A stretch of DNA of 64,000 nucleotides from Carettochelys insculpta (Eukaryota > Chordata > Testudines > Carettochelyidae): NCBI RefSeq assembly GCF_033958435.1, contig NC_134137.1, forward strand, positions 171,319,501-171,383,500. The letters run 5' to 3'. The notes beneath the pieces were generated by a model. The model did not search any database and had not been told where the DNA came from. It saw nothing but the letters and a program-made list of their open reading frames with translations. This document shows positions 1-12,236 of this stretch, piece by piece (position 1 is the stretch's first letter; the number at the start of each line of letters is the position of its first letter). The translations under genes and the position numbers were made by a program.

Positions 1-1284
1 CTGGAAGTAGTCGGGGTGGCTACGTATGTGAAAAATCCAGGGTGGAAACATTGTGACCGGAAATTGGAGGTTGTGAACAATAGGCCCTCCTTTTACACCA
101 GTTGCATCATTGTGACAAATGATCCATTCCGTCAGAAGCTCATGGCACAGCATTTTTAAAGAAGAGAGCAATCCTGGAGGAAAAGTGTTGCATATGACAG
201 ATAAGCCCAAGACTTTATAAGATCTAAAATGGTGTTTTTATCCCATTGGCCCCAAAGAAAGTAAGTATATTAAATGCACCAAAAGAAGTGTAGACCTCCT
301 GTACTATTTGGTTTGTGGTCGGTGCAATTCTGCAGCCTTTGATTCTGGAGTGACTAATTTACATAGGTTGTGTTTATAATGCTGGATTCCATTTCTCATT
401 TAAAGTGCCCATGGTTTACAGAGCTAAAATTGTCACCCATGTCCGCCTGCGCTGCACTGTCTTATGCCTTAAAAATGCAAAATGCAGACAGAACTAAAGA
501 TGCTGAATGGATATTATTATAGCTGAAACTACCTTTCTACTGATAATATAGAGTACAGGTTACTTTGACAGCCCACTGCAACTGTCCTATTGTGTAGCTG
601 TGAACAGGTTAAGGAATCTCTCACTCAGACTGGAAGGGAGCGCACAGCAGTGCCATTCAGGGTATTTTTACAGAGCACTGTAAGCACAGGCTTCTGGCTC
701 AAACCTACGTTCCCTTGTGTCCACGTACCAAGAACGTGAATTTAGGACTCAAGCATAGAGTCACAGGACCCTTGAGGTTCCAAGGCCATGTTACGCTGGG
801 ACCGGGGTCTAACCCCTGTTGCTTTCCTGTGCACCCGTGACCCCACTTTGCATCCTGGAAGTCCTCTGGCTGTATGCCAGACTTCTTTGGGGCAACTCCC
901 TGAGCCACCCATTTGCGCACAATCTGTGATGTGGTCTACTGCAAACAGAAGCCACACCTCCCTTTGCAAAGGGCAGCAGCTCCGGTCGGTGTTTGTTACC
1001 CTACCCTTGTCCATACACTGGTCTTCAAGCTATTACAGAGCCTGCAGTACAAGTGCCAACCCCATGGGTGTGCCAGGGCTCAAGCACCCACAGGGCCAGA
1101 TAAGAGGTCACATCCAATACCCTGGCTGCTCCTCCTCCCTCCAGGGCAGCCACTTGGCCCCAGCTCTGTTCTGTGACCCTCACTGCTCTCTCTGGGGCTG
1201 CATGTGCTGGGTGCCCAGGAACTGTCGTGGTAGTGAGTGGGAGCCAATCCCAAAACCTCCCTGCAGTTGTGGCTCTGGTTCACA
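1..1284. other. Intergenic sequence, no gene recognised
   Basis: This is the left edge of the window, downstream of GATD3. I see no splice-flanked conserved reading frame and no repeat family I can name. Moderate GC in 780-1250 produces several overlapping open frames on both strands, none of which resembles a known protein; these look like chance frames. ICOSLG is the human neighbour on this side of GATD3, but I see no exon of it here. Confidence 0.4.
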
Positions 1285-2990
1285 GAATCACAGAATCAGA
1301 GGGCTGGAAGGGACCTCAGGAGAACATCTAGTCCAGCCCCCTGCTTCAAGCAGGATCAACCCCCACTAAGTCATCCCAGCCAGGACCTTGTCCAGCCGGG
1401 ACTTAAAAACCTCGAGGGATGGAGAATCCACCACCTCTCTAGGCAACACATTCCAATGCTTCACCACCCTCCTGGTGAAGTCATTTTTTCCTGATATCCA
1501 ACCTACACCTCCTCCCTCTTTAATTTCAGACCATTACTCCTTATTCTGCCATCTGACACCACTGAGAACAGTTTCTCACTCTCCTCTTTAGAGCTCCCCT
1601 TCAGGAAGTTGAAGGCTGCTATTGAATCACCCCTAAGTCTTCTCTTCTGTAAACTGAACAAGCCCAAATCCCTCAGCCTATCCTCATAGGTCTTGTGCTC
1701 CAGACCTTTAATCATTTTGTTGCCCTCTGCTGAACCTGCTCCAGCAAATCCACATCCTTTTTATACAGGGGGGCCCAAAACTGGACACACTGTTCCAGAT
1801 GTGGCCTCACCAGTGCTGAATAGAGGGGAATAACTCCTTCTCTAGGGCCATGTCTACACTAGCCCCAAACTTCGAAATGGCCATTCAAATGGCCATTTCG
1901 AAGTTTACTAATGAAGCGCTGAAATATATATTCAGCGCTTCATTAGCGTGCGGGCGGCCGCAGCACTTTGAAATTGATGCGCCTCGCCGCCGCGCGGCTC
2001 GTCCTGATGGGGCTCCTTTTCGAAAGGACCCCAGCTACTTCGAAGTCCCCTTATTCCCATGAGCTGATGGGAATAAGGGGACTTCGAAGTAGGTGGGGTC
2101 CTTTCGAAAAGGAGCCCCATCTGGACGAGCCGCGCGGCGGCAAGGCGTGTCAATTTCGAAGTGCTGCGGCCGCCCGCATGCTAATGAAGCGCTGAATATA
2201 TATTTCAGCGCTTCATTAGTAAACTTCGAAATGGCCATTTGAATGGCCATTTCGAAGTTTGGGGCTAGTGTAGACGTAGCCTAGATCTGCTCAAAATGCT
2301 CCTCCTAATGCACCCTAGTATGCTGTTACCCTTCTAGGCTACAAGGGCACACTGTTTACTCATATCCAGCCTTTCATCCACCATAACCCTTAGGTCCCTT
2401 TCCATGGTACTGCTGCTGAGCCAGTCGGTCCCCAGCCTGTAACAATGTTTGGGATTCTTCCGCCCCAGGTGGAGGACTCTAACACTTCTCCTTATTGAAC
2501 CGCATCAGATTTCTTTTGGCCCAATCCTCCAATTTATCCAGGTCCCTCTGGATTCTCTCTCTACCCTCCAACATATCTACCCCTCCCCCTAGTTTTGCGT
2601 CATCCGCAAACTTGCTGAGGGTGCAACCCAGTCCCTCATCCAGGTTATTAATAAAGATGTTGAATAACACCGGCCCCAGAACTGAGCCTTGTGGCATTCC
2701 ACTTGAAACCAACTGCCATCCAGATATTCAGCCATTGACCACTACCCATTGGGCCCAATCATCAAGCCAGCTTTCTATCCATCTTATAGCCCAAGGATCC
2801 AATCCATATTTCCTTAACTTATGGACATGAATGTTGTGGGAGACCATATCAAAAGCCTTGCTGAAGTCAAGGTATAGCACATCTACTGACTTCCCCATGT
2901 CCACAGAGCTTGTTACCTTGTCATAGAAGCTAATCAGATTGGTCAGGCAGGACTTGCCCCTGGTTCCTACTTGTTGCACAGCTTGACCAG
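1285..2990 (-). mobile_element. CR1 LINE, 5'-truncated, split by a palindromic element
   Basis: The minus strand carries the 3' part of a CR1 non-LTR retrotransposon. Its reverse-transcriptase frame is recognisable in two pieces: about 2979-2728 contains the fingers/palm motif VLYLDFSKAFD, and about 2712-2479 contains the catalytic FADD box in the context [11 protein letters not shown]. The 3' untranslated region runs to about 1285 and ends in the AGAATC-type short repeat typical of CR1 tails. The copy lacks the endonuclease and the start of the RT, so it is dead. A 436-bp palindromic transposon (1846-2281) interrupts the 3' region, so the CR1 is the older of the two. Confidence 0.9.
1846..2281. 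mobile_element. Long palindromic (foldback) transposon inside CR1
   Basis: The element is a near-perfect inverted repeat centred at about 2063. The left end reads GGCCATGTCTACACTAGCCC and the right end read backwards is GGCTACGTCTACACTAGCCC. Each arm of about 215 bp contains two smaller palindromes: CTTCGAAATGGCCATT facing its complement (about 1868-1902), and GAAGCGCTGAA facing TTCAGCGCTTC (about 1914-1942). The flanks share TAG (1843-1845 and 2282-2284), a possible 3-bp target duplication as in PIF/Harbinger elements. It has no coding capacity of its own; open frames in it are mirror images of each other. Confidence 0.85.
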
Positions 2991-2999
2991 AGCAGAAGC

Positions 3000-5050
3000 A
3001 AAGCTGACAGGTGGGAGGTGGTTGCTGACAGGGGCTCTGTTGCTTCTCACCTGGCAGGACAGCCCTTCACTCCCAGGCCCTGCTGCTCTCCTCAGAGCTG
3101 GGGGTGTATGGGAGCCCATGCAATGTGCGCTGTTAGGGCAGTGAGTGGGTGCTAGCCTAAAACTTCCCTGTCATGGCCAGAAGCTCCCTTGTCCCTGCCT
3201 CCCTAGGTGTGAGAGGGGCAGGGATAGGTATCCTGAGGGAGCACTGAAGCACACTGCACCCCAAGCCCGGGGGATGCCAGTCACTGCTCATCAACTGGCA
3301 GTAGGCAGGGTGTGGGGGGGTGGTTCTCAGTTAACCTGTATGTCATGTTAAATGTCAAAGCAGACCAAAATAATTAAACAACAAGCCAAACACACACCTC
3401 CACTGAACCACCCATTTAAAAGAATTAAGCACTGCAAAGTTTTGTTTTAATACTTGGACAGCCCTGGAGGCTGATGGCCTGATTATTTCCAGAGTTGTTG
3501 CCCTAGGGCATTTTCCAGCCCTCGTGACTCAGTGCAGAGGTGGAAATCACCACTCTCAGGGCTCGACTGCACTTGCCAGGATTGGTGCTGCAGTGATCAA
3601 TTCCCCAGGGGTCAATTAAGCACGTCTAACAAAGGCCTGCTACATTGATCACTGCTTGCTCTCTTGTAGTCTCCAGTACTCCACTGGAACGAGAAGTTCG
3701 CGGGCAGTGGATGGGAGAGGGTCTCCTGTCAACTTCTCCTCTTCCCCGCAGTGAAAACACTGCAGCAACTTGACTTGAGGTCTGTCCACTCAAGCTACAG
3801 CATTCATGTACCCAGGGTCATGTAAATTAGGTGAACTTTGCCCAATAGCATAGCTCTGCCTTCACCTCTATGGTAGTTCTGTATACAGCCTCCTCACATG
3901 GCAGTCATGCTCCTGAAACATCCAGCAAAAGTGCTAATTATGCACGTTTGTGCACCTCATAGACACCTGAGTCCCATCAACAGCACCATCATAGTTAGGG
4001 CACATGGTGGGCAGCAGAATTTGCCCACAGTGTAACACATTGATGGGACTAGAGTGGCAATACAGAAGGGAGTGGCACTCTGCACACTGGGATAGTTTGA
4101 TTCACATTTGTGCACTGCAGCATGAACAGCAGAGCCGTAGATCTGAGCACAGATCAGGAAATCCTTAGCCTTGGATAAAATGCTGCGTAGATGCTCAAGC
4201 CCACAGTGCCCTGACATGGGGCAGCTGACTAGAGGCCCACTAACCCTAGGCTTATATTGTCAGGTAGACATGCGGTAACTTTTGAACATGGCTGAAGTAG
4301 GGGGAAATGGTTCATAAGCAGCAGGATCGTTATGTTTTAGGGTAAGATGGGCTTTTTTGTTTTTGCTATTGCTATTGCCGAAGTCACCCTACTCTCCTTC
4401 ATAAATAAAATACTCAAGTGGCTGTATTTTCTGGAAAGGACATGGAACAAAATAGGAAGCCTGGAGCCCAATTCTGCTTCCACTGAAAGGAATGAACAGA
4501 CTGGCTTCCATGGATGAAAGGTCAGATGCCTGCTGTGGGTGAAAAAGGGCTGACATTCCATGCATTCCGAGTCACTGCTAAGGGTAGCCTTAACTGTTTT
4601 TATGCCAGACTGGTTGAAAAGTAGACAGCGATGGCTGACATACATTTAAACAACAAATATATTATGTAAGTGTACATACTTTGATTGTTTGTCTCTAACC
4701 CGGACTTCTTAGGTTGCTTGATATCTAAGACTGTAAAGCTTCAAAACATAGATAGCCCTGGACAAATGGAGTACAAATAAACAATCATATGGCCATACTA
4801 ACATTCTCCTCTGACTCCATCGCTTTCGACGTAATTTAAGTATTTCTGGAAAGTTTCTGGCAATGAAAAAAAAAAAACCTTGCAAAAAAATGGAATGAAC
4901 ACAGGACCATTTTCCCACATCCAGTTAAGTATATGAGCTATAGTTTTGAGGCATGTTGGCTACCTTCCTTCATCGCAAGGGGGTGCTCATTCTGTAATCC
5001 CACAACTATTTTTAAAAGTGTGCTTTTCAAAAAAAGCAATCCATACATAC
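3000..5050. other. Intergenic, partly repeat-derived
   Basis: No gene was found. A stretch around 3556-3850 starts with a GGCTCGACTGCACTTGCC-like end and contains segments reminiscent of the GTCTACAC-ended family seen elsewhere in the window (GTCAACTTCTCCTC and nearby), so it is probably a degraded member. The rest is unassigned. Short open frames on the minus strand at about 3957-4918 match nothing I recognise. Confidence 0.3.
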
Positions 5051-5054
5051 AAAT

Positions 5055-5205
5055 GAGAAGTCCAGTGGCATCTTATAGGCTGAATCTGATGAAGTGGGTC
5101 TTTGCCCACAAAAGCTTATGCTCCAATAAGTCTATAATGTGCCACTGGACCTGTGCTGTTGCTTTTGCAGATACAGATTAACAAGGCTACCTCTCTGATA
5201 CTTGC
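5055..5205 (+). mobile_element. Penelope-like tail fragment with foldback arms
   Basis: The motif GATGAAGTGGGTCTTTGCCC followed by ACAAAAGCTTATGCTCC is shared with 29070-29205 and resembles the tail of the GIY-YIG element at 36511. The left edge GTCCAGTGGCATCTTATAGG faces CTATAATGTGCCACTGGAC on the right, so this copy also begins with an inverted piece of its own tail. It has no coding sequence. Confidence 0.6.
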
Positions 5206-5556
5206 CACCTTATGTACAAAGTATATATACACATTTCCAAGTGCAAGTAGTGTGATTTTACATATTAATGAATGATTTGAGCAAGCAAGTGGACAGACCA
5301 AAATAGCCGTTTGCCTGTGAAAACTAGCATGCAATCACAATAAGATCACAAGCAAAAGCAGGCATAAACTGCAAGACCATTGTGGATGCTTAAATGGGCC
5401 TCTTCATTAAACATTCCGCAAAATGTCAATACTTAATTGGTTGTCTTATGGTACTATACTATTAACTGACAGCTGTTTTGCTAGAGAAGTTGGGATTTCA
5501 ATAGAAATTGAGTAGAACGCCATTCCTCTTTATCTGGCATCCAGATGAGCTACTTC

Positions 5557-6200
5557 TCGGCCTAGTCTACACTAGGACGTTATGTCGAACTTAGCTGACT
5601 TACGTCAATTTTCTTAGCAATCAGTTCACACAACATGGTCTGTTCTGTGACTTCAAGGGCTCCTAAAGTTGACTTTGGTACTGCTGCTTTTCACAAGGAG
5701 TAACACCAAACTTGACCTGGCATAGCCAACTTCAGGGTACTGCAGACAAGGTATTGTGAAATTAAATATTCTTGGCTTCCTGGAGGTGTCCCACAGTGCC
5801 CTAATGTGACCACTCTGGCCAGCACTTTCAGCTTCACTGCTCTCCAGGTGTGCAGGCAACAGCTTGGGAAAGTTTGAATTTCATTTCTTGTTTGGTCAGA
5901 GCGGTGAGCAAAGCAGGCACCACACCTCTGCAGCACATCTGGCCATGAATTCCCAGGGTCACAGACAAACTCCATGGAGTGTGAAGGGGGATCTAGGACC
6001 TTATTGTTGTGTAGGGGGATGAGGTTGTGCTGGCAGAACTACAAAGCAGCAAGCAGCATGATGGAGAAAGGATACCCCAGGGATGCTGGGCAGTATTGTA
6101 TGAAAATAAAGATGCTCAGGCAGGTGTACCAGTCGACAAAGAAAGCAAATGGATGTTGTGGGTCAACACCGCAAACATGATGCTTCTACGAGCAGCTGCA
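5557..6200 (+). mobile_element. Degenerate PIF/Harbinger-like fragment with a Myb/SANT-like remnant
   Basis: The left end GGCCTAGTCTACACTAGG resembles the termini of the palindromic family in this window. About 400 bp inside, the plus-strand frame at 5974-6180 reads GYPRDAGQYCMKIKMLRQVY and then KKANGCCGSTPQT. This pattern of spaced R, C, K and LR-xxY residues resembles the Myb/SANT-like DNA-binding domain of PIF/Harbinger accessory proteins. The frame is broken, no transposase catalytic motif is visible, and the right boundary is not clear. Assignment rests on motif resemblance only. Confidence 0.45.
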
Positions 6201-6706
6201 TGGGCTTCCCAGAGGCGGGGACCAAACCACTGTCCCCAGATAGTCCGTGGATACCTCCCAAGAGATTCCTCAGGCAGCCTCTGGCAAGAGCAAGGAAGAA
6301 CAGAGGAAAAGGAGGAAAAGATTCATGAGCAGGCGAACAGAACTGCTAAGCTCACCAGCAGCCAGAAACTTTATTTAAACTTTGAATCTCATCCCTGCTT
6401 CACAGGAGGTTTTGCTGCTGGACCCTGATGGCAGGGAAGGGATCTCTGGTGCGTTCTCATTTTTAATCATGCTACAAGTGCGTTAAGGCAATTGGGTGTG
6501 GTCTCTAGCAGGCACTGTCCGTACACACCGCAGTGCCCTGGAATTTGGCAATCAGCCCCGTTCATCTCCATAAAGCTCTCAGACAGGTACACTTTAATCC
6601 TTCTCACAAGGTTTCTGGGGAGATCCACCTTATTCTGCCCACTGCAAGGGACATCTTTTAAAGCTAAGCTTGCAGGAGGTAATGGGGTGTCAATGCACCA
6701 CAGAGG

Positions 6707-7030
6707 CTGTGTCTACACTACAAAATAACTTTGAAGTTACTTCGAAATAAGCAACTTTGAAGTTAAGCGTCTACACACAACTAGCCCCTACTTCAAAGTA
6801 AGGGGCCAGGAAATGATGCAGGCAGGGGTTCGCATGTGCTCCCCACATGGGGGGCTTGTTGTGCTGGAGGGCCCCACCTTGACCTCACTGTCCGTGGGGG
6901 TGTCCACCATGTGCTCTGGGGTGGCTGCCTCCCTCAGCCCCAGGAGCCTGTGCAGTTCGTGGTAGCAGAGGCAGCTAGGCAGTTGGCCAAATACATTCTT
7001 CAAGGCAGACTCAGGCTTTGGTTTGTCCTT
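6707..7030 (-). mobile_element. Second Harbinger-like fragment: terminus plus Myb/SANT-like 3' frame
   Basis: The plus-strand end GGCTGTGTCTACACTACAAA is a family terminus and leads into a TTCGAA-rich stretch (6720-6800). On the minus strand, the frame at about 7020-6788 reads CYHELHRLLG followed by ATPEHMVDT. This resembles the segment that follows the Myb/SANT-like domain in the same transposon class. The copy is truncated and non-functional. Confidence 0.4.
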
Positions 7031-8962
7031 AATTAAGTGAAAAACAATGTTTATTATTTTACCTTGTTGTTCCAGTGCCCCCAATGTCAATATACAAACA
7101 AAAGCATTTATAATGGAAAACAACAGCTTAGAAGACTACAGTAGATTTTCAGTTGAAGGAAACCTCTGTCCTGTAAGACTGTTCAAAAAAGGCCCCCTGC
7201 TGGTAGTTAGTATATTTGAAGATTATTTTTATACTTCAGGAAAACACATAGGAAAGGAATGAGCGAAAGTTTTCATCCATACTCAAAACTTCATTCTAAA
7301 AAATTTGCAGTCCCCAGCTCTTGGGGGCGAGATCAGCCAAAGTGGGAATGCTATCGCTCACTCTGGCTACAGTGGCTATTTAATGACAGAACATGATACT
7401 ACCTGTCCACATAGAACAATTTCCAACTCAGACCTAGCATGTACATGTGTAACACTGAGCAAATAATAGAGCAAACCCCTCCCTAGTCAGCATCCCAAAA
7501 AGTGTAATAGAAGTAGTTTGCAAGAGGATCAGTTAACTATATTACATAACCACCAAACACATTTTGATACGCGAGCAGCTGGTAAAGCCACACTAACGCT
7601 GAACTAAACAATTCACTTATGTGATATAAATCAGCTTTCAAAACATTTTGGCTGCAGACCACAAACAACATTGTTATGGACAAACTAGTGTCTGTATAAA
7701 TGAGTGCCTGCTGGGAGCAGAAGCAGAGGGGGAAGACTCTGAAGATATGAACATCTTTTTATGATGATAGTCTCATGCTAAACTGTACATAACACGCACC
7801 TTTGAACAACTCAGCCGCACTGTGCCCACATCTGGCAGAAATAATAAACTTCTAGGTATCTTCAACAGCCACTGCTTTGCAGACAGAGGGGAAAAAATCC
7901 CTATGCTAATCAGAGAAGGTGTTTCCTTCTTCCTATTAATCCCCCACCCCAACACATGGACTTTCCCTCCAAAATTACACTTGGTTAGAAGCCAGGGCAG
8001 AAAACACTAAGTTCTTCAATAGCAGCAGGTTAAAAACCTCATCTCACCACAAGAACCCAGAAGGCTTTGTAACTGTACTCATCACCATGCAATGCGAGTG
8101 CCCCACAAGTAAATTAAAGATTTGTTCTTTTGTGTTTTCTCCCTTACCACGCCTTGATGCTGAAGGGATGTTTTAAAATGCATTTATTGTGGGGACAAGC
8201 AGAGTGACAAGTCTCATCTTTGTGAAGACAGTGGGGATCATGCGTCTCCTGAGCTCCAGATAAAGGCACTTCCCCAGCATGTGCCCATCCTGCAAAAAGC
8301 TGTCCCCAGCACTCATGACTCCTACTCTTTTTGTGGGTGGCTCTATTACAACTAAGAAGCACCGCTGTCTTGGAAGGCTGTGTTAACTGCTGGCAGGGTT
8401 CCTAGGTAAGAGCCCCAGCTCATGAAAATATAGACTATTAGGACTATGACTTTGAACCCTTGGTTAACTAGGCACCAGTACAGAAACCAGCACTCCTGGA
8501 GGATGTTTTCTTCTTCTGCTGCTGCTGCTGGTCAGATGCATTGTTGCATTCCATGCTTGGTGGAGTTTTAATGGCTTGTATGTTTATACCCAAACACAGG
8601 GCACTGCAGCAATCCAATCTTGAGGTCACAAAGCCATGGACCCCCATGACCAGGAATGCAACTGTCCGAAGAGGGCACAGGGGGAAGAAAAGCTTTCTGG
8701 AAGTCTCTCTTATTTGGGTATCAACATTCAGTGAAATAGCCAGAAGAAGTGAAAAGATCAAGTATTGTCTTTGATCTCCGGGCTAGGTCTGCAATGACTG
8801 GTGGTGATAGAGGGCCAGCTGTTTCTTCAAACGATCTCCCTTTCTCAAAAGATCACCTCTTTTCAGCCCACAGAAAAGGAAGCTTTATTCCAACAGAAAA
8901 AGAAAATTCCTGAGTCTGCACTATAACTTCCCCAATGGAGGTGCATTCACTGTTTTTATTAT

Positions 8963-9252
8963 GGCTACATCTACACTAACTCTAGAAGATTGACCGCTTA
9001 GGTTTGATCCTCCAGGACACCGTGTTGCGCATGCACGAAACATGTTGCACGTTCCACAGTCAACATCGACCCCGGAACTCCTTGCAAGCCACAAGGATTA
9101 AGGAAGGTCTACAGGAAGAGCGCTCCTGTTGACCTTCTGCTGTGAAGACAGGCAGGGAAGTCGATGGCTGCAAAGTTGATTTTTGGTACACAGCTGGTGT
9201 ACCAAAAATCGCACAGCAACCATCAACTTTCCAGGTAAGCGTAGACATAGCC
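8963..9252. mobile_element. Compact GTCTACAC-ended MITE with a perfect hairpin
   Basis: The ends are GGCTACATCTACACTA on the left and GGCTATGTCTACGCTT on the right strand reversed. Inside, TTTTTGGTACAC (9180-9191) pairs perfectly with GTGTACCAAAAA (9197-9208) across a 5-base loop. The stem is enclosed by AAAGTTGAT and ATCAACTTT. The element is 290 bp and has no coding capacity. Confidence 0.7.
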
Positions 9253-10752
9253 ATATGTTATGCATGTTAAGATTTTTCATTCTTGAAACATCCTTTTTGT
9301 GGTAAGGTGAGAAGCCTCCATCCAGCCCTGAGAGATGTAGTGTCACTAAAGAGGTACTCACAAAAGCCACACAGGAGACAGCACAACAGTTAGCAGAAAC
9401 TGCTGGAGCTCTCGCTAATCCTAGCTGATCACTCCCATCTGCACCACACAATGTACATTGTTTTGTAAGTTTTCCAGTACAGTTTATATACTCTTCTTTT
9501 TTTAATTCCTGCACACATAAGGCAGGCACAAGTTTAGGAACGGTGCTTAAAAATGTATTTTTATATAGTCCTTTCTTCTGGAGCTTGCCACTGACGGAAC
9601 GTTTGAAGTTGGAACATTTTCTACCCTTAGTAAGGTGCATAACCTGCCTTCTCCCCACTAAGATAACCCCATAGCTGTAAAAATAAGTTTATACATAAAT
9701 AAATTTACAAGAAAAATCATATGGAAGCAGCCTTTATTTGTAGATGACTACACGAAAACAACGTCTTGCACATCACTCCTTACTCCTTTGATAGCTGACA
9801 ATTTCCTAAACAATTTTCTGCACACACAACACCAGCATTGTAATAAATTATAAGAAACATAAAATTTACTAATTTTCACCCAAATACACTTAATAAAATA
9901 ATTTGTGCATAGCGCGTTTTTAGCTTCATGAGGCCCTTCACAAGGGTGCTACTGAAAATCATTTTTTTAACTATTGGAGGTGAACAGTGGGAATAATGCA
10001 TGCGCTTGTGGTGCAATTTCATAACCTCAGCTCATACCAGACGTACATTGAGACAAACATTTTGTATTGTAAAAAACTCTACTAGAAGAAAGAAAAAATA
10101 GTCTTCCATACTTTACTTTTCACATGAGCACTGATGAACAAGGTTAGGAACAGTTTTGTTTTGTTTTCTCCCCCTAAACTAAACCCTCTTTTTAACAAAG
10201 GAAAAACATCTTCTTAAAATACCCACTGCTTTAAAGTCAAGGGCATAGAAAGTATTTATGGTACCTCAATGCAATATCACACAATCTTAAATCAGCAGTT
10301 TAAATTTACAGGAACCAGCTTTAACTGAAACACCTATTCTGGTACACGTTTTCCCTGGAGGACGTCTTATACATATGATATTTCTGTTAACATGATGTAT
10401 AGTGTTTTAGTGTAGTATTAAAACCTGTTGTTTTGTGTTTGGTTTTCTATAGCAAATTTCTGTAGCCATATCAGAGCTAGTTAAGAAAGCTAAACAGGGA
10501 CAGCCAGCTTGAAGTCTGGATAAGAAAACTGCCAATAAACAAAACAATATATATATTAATATCGTTACAGCACAGAGTAAACAAATTAGCAGAGTGTGTG
10601 CTGGTAAAAACACCTTTTAATATCCTCATAACAGGATTCTTAAAAATAACTTCTGGTACATGTCTTAAAATTCCCATTCATTGAAAAACTCAGTGTACTT
10701 GGAACGTGGCATCTGTCTACAAAACTTTTATGTCAACACTATTTTTCTGTGA

Positions 10753-10784
10753 ATAGAGAGAGAGACAGAGACAGACAGACAGAC
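10753..10784. repeat. Simple repeat (AG/GACA-rich)
   Basis: A short tract of GAGA, then repeated ACAG/ACAGAC units. It is a plain microsatellite with no associated feature. Confidence 0.8.
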
Positions 10785-12123
10785 ATGCAATATGGCACAC
10801 AAAGCAAAGATGAGGAACAGAATGTTGTGCTGGCATATAAAGAAAAATGTTCATGAGGCAGGAAGAGAAATAAAAATAAGAAGCAAATAGACAAAATTTA
10901 GGAACGAGATGAAAATGCCGAACACTGTTGGACTCTACGAATCAGTAAAGATTCCTTCACACGCGAATATTCAATGATTGAAAGGAAGATGCAGGGAAAA
11001 GGTAAAGGAAATAGAGGACCAGCTTTTAATTAATTTATATTTCATTCTTCTTAAATTTGATTGTATTTCTAAAGAAGCTCTGTTAGTCTAAAAAGGGGTA
11101 GGGGTAACAGCTCTGCTGTCAGCCTGTTGCCCACTGCTAGGTGAATAACCACGTGAATGTGGAAAATATCCTTAAAAATATATAAGGCACAGTAGCTTAT
11201 TCATTCCCATCGTTTCAAGACTTCTGTTAGATGGAAAAGACCTATTGTGTGATTAAGTTAGGAGAGAAAAAGTGGGGCCTGCTCTTGAGATTCAGATTTA
11301 TTTGTATTTGGCAAAAACACAACTTTAAAAACAGGAAAAAGGCCAATGGAAAAGAGTATAGAGAGGAAAACCATGCAATATAATTTTTAGTTAATGTTGA
11401 GTTAAGCACGGGGCATAGAAATGATTATTTCCATTGGCTACAAAGCTGATCGTTATTCTACCTCACAGACATGAGAAATAATTGCATATGCAGTACACTA
11501 CTGCAGTCTTGTTTAAAACATAGGGGAAAGTGTATCCCTCTGGCTTAGTCCTCTTAAAGTTCCCTGTCCTCAATGCCAAAGTTCACACTGACACACTCAG
11601 ATAACTAAATGGAAGGCAGCTTGACTAGCTAGGGATGCATAGCTTTCTTCACAAGGACTAGCAGTCAGCAGTAACTTCACTCCTCTGAATGGCAGTCAGT
11701 CCTATAGCAGCTGTATCTACTCCTTGCAACTGCAAATTTACTGCTGCATTTCAAACACACTCTCCAGCCTCTGAAACAGAACTGTGAATTCTGCAAAGCA
11801 GTTTCATATCCAGCCCTATGCTCAGTCCACTGCCCCACGCTGTGGCTCCAAAGAGTCTTGGCTTCCCTCGTATTCTTGTTGTTCAATTTTCATGTGTTTC
11901 TAGTATTTTTCAAAGGAACAGATGGGCTTTTGTTTGAATAGCATCTCCTAAGACCAGGGTGCAGTCTCATGCAAGCCCTACCTACTACCCAATACCAAAA
12001 AATAATTTAGGTTACAGGTGATATTACCTTTACTCAATGTTCTTGGAAACCAACGCACTCATGTAGCAAACGTGCCTGCAACACCTGAACAGAACTGAGA
12101 ATCAGTCAGATTTATGTCTGTGA

Positions 12124-12129
12124 TTTATT
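12124..12129 (-). terminator. GATD3: Probable GATD3 polyadenylation signal
   Basis: The plus strand TTTATT gives AATAAA on the minus strand, about 108 bp past the GATD3 stop codon. It is the first canonical hexamer downstream, which implies a short 3' UTR of roughly 110-140 nt. Cleavage would fall near 12100-12115. Alternative downstream signals exist (for example near 11296), so longer isoforms are possible. Confidence 0.6.
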
Positions 12130-12236
12130 AACGTGCTAAGGAGGTAAGCAGGGGAAATACATTTCCATTGGTGTGTGATATTTCCGATATTGTACGCTTA
12201 ATTTCCTAAAACCTACTATGATTACAGATAACCACT

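Larger units (their letters stand above)
7031..12236. other. Intergenic region downstream of GATD3
   Basis: About 5.2 kb without a supportable gene. It contains one compact GTCTACAC-ended element (8963-9252) and a purine-rich GACA simple repeat near 10.75 kb. I saw no splice-bounded conserved frame on either strand. The 186-codon minus-strand frame at 9098-9658 overlaps the transposon edge and shows no family resemblance. Confidence 0.4.

Noticed and set aside
788..1369. 193-codon plus-strand frame
   Set aside because: It runs from unassigned sequence into the CR1 3' untranslated region on the wrong strand.
1850..2250. Four overlapping 70-75-codon frames on both strands
   Set aside because: They are mirror images created by the palindromic transposon: the plus and minus products are nearly identical because the arms are inverse copies.
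9098..9658. 186-codon minus-strand frame
   Set aside because: It overlaps the MITE at 8963-9252; the Cys-rich composition shows no recognisable domain pattern.
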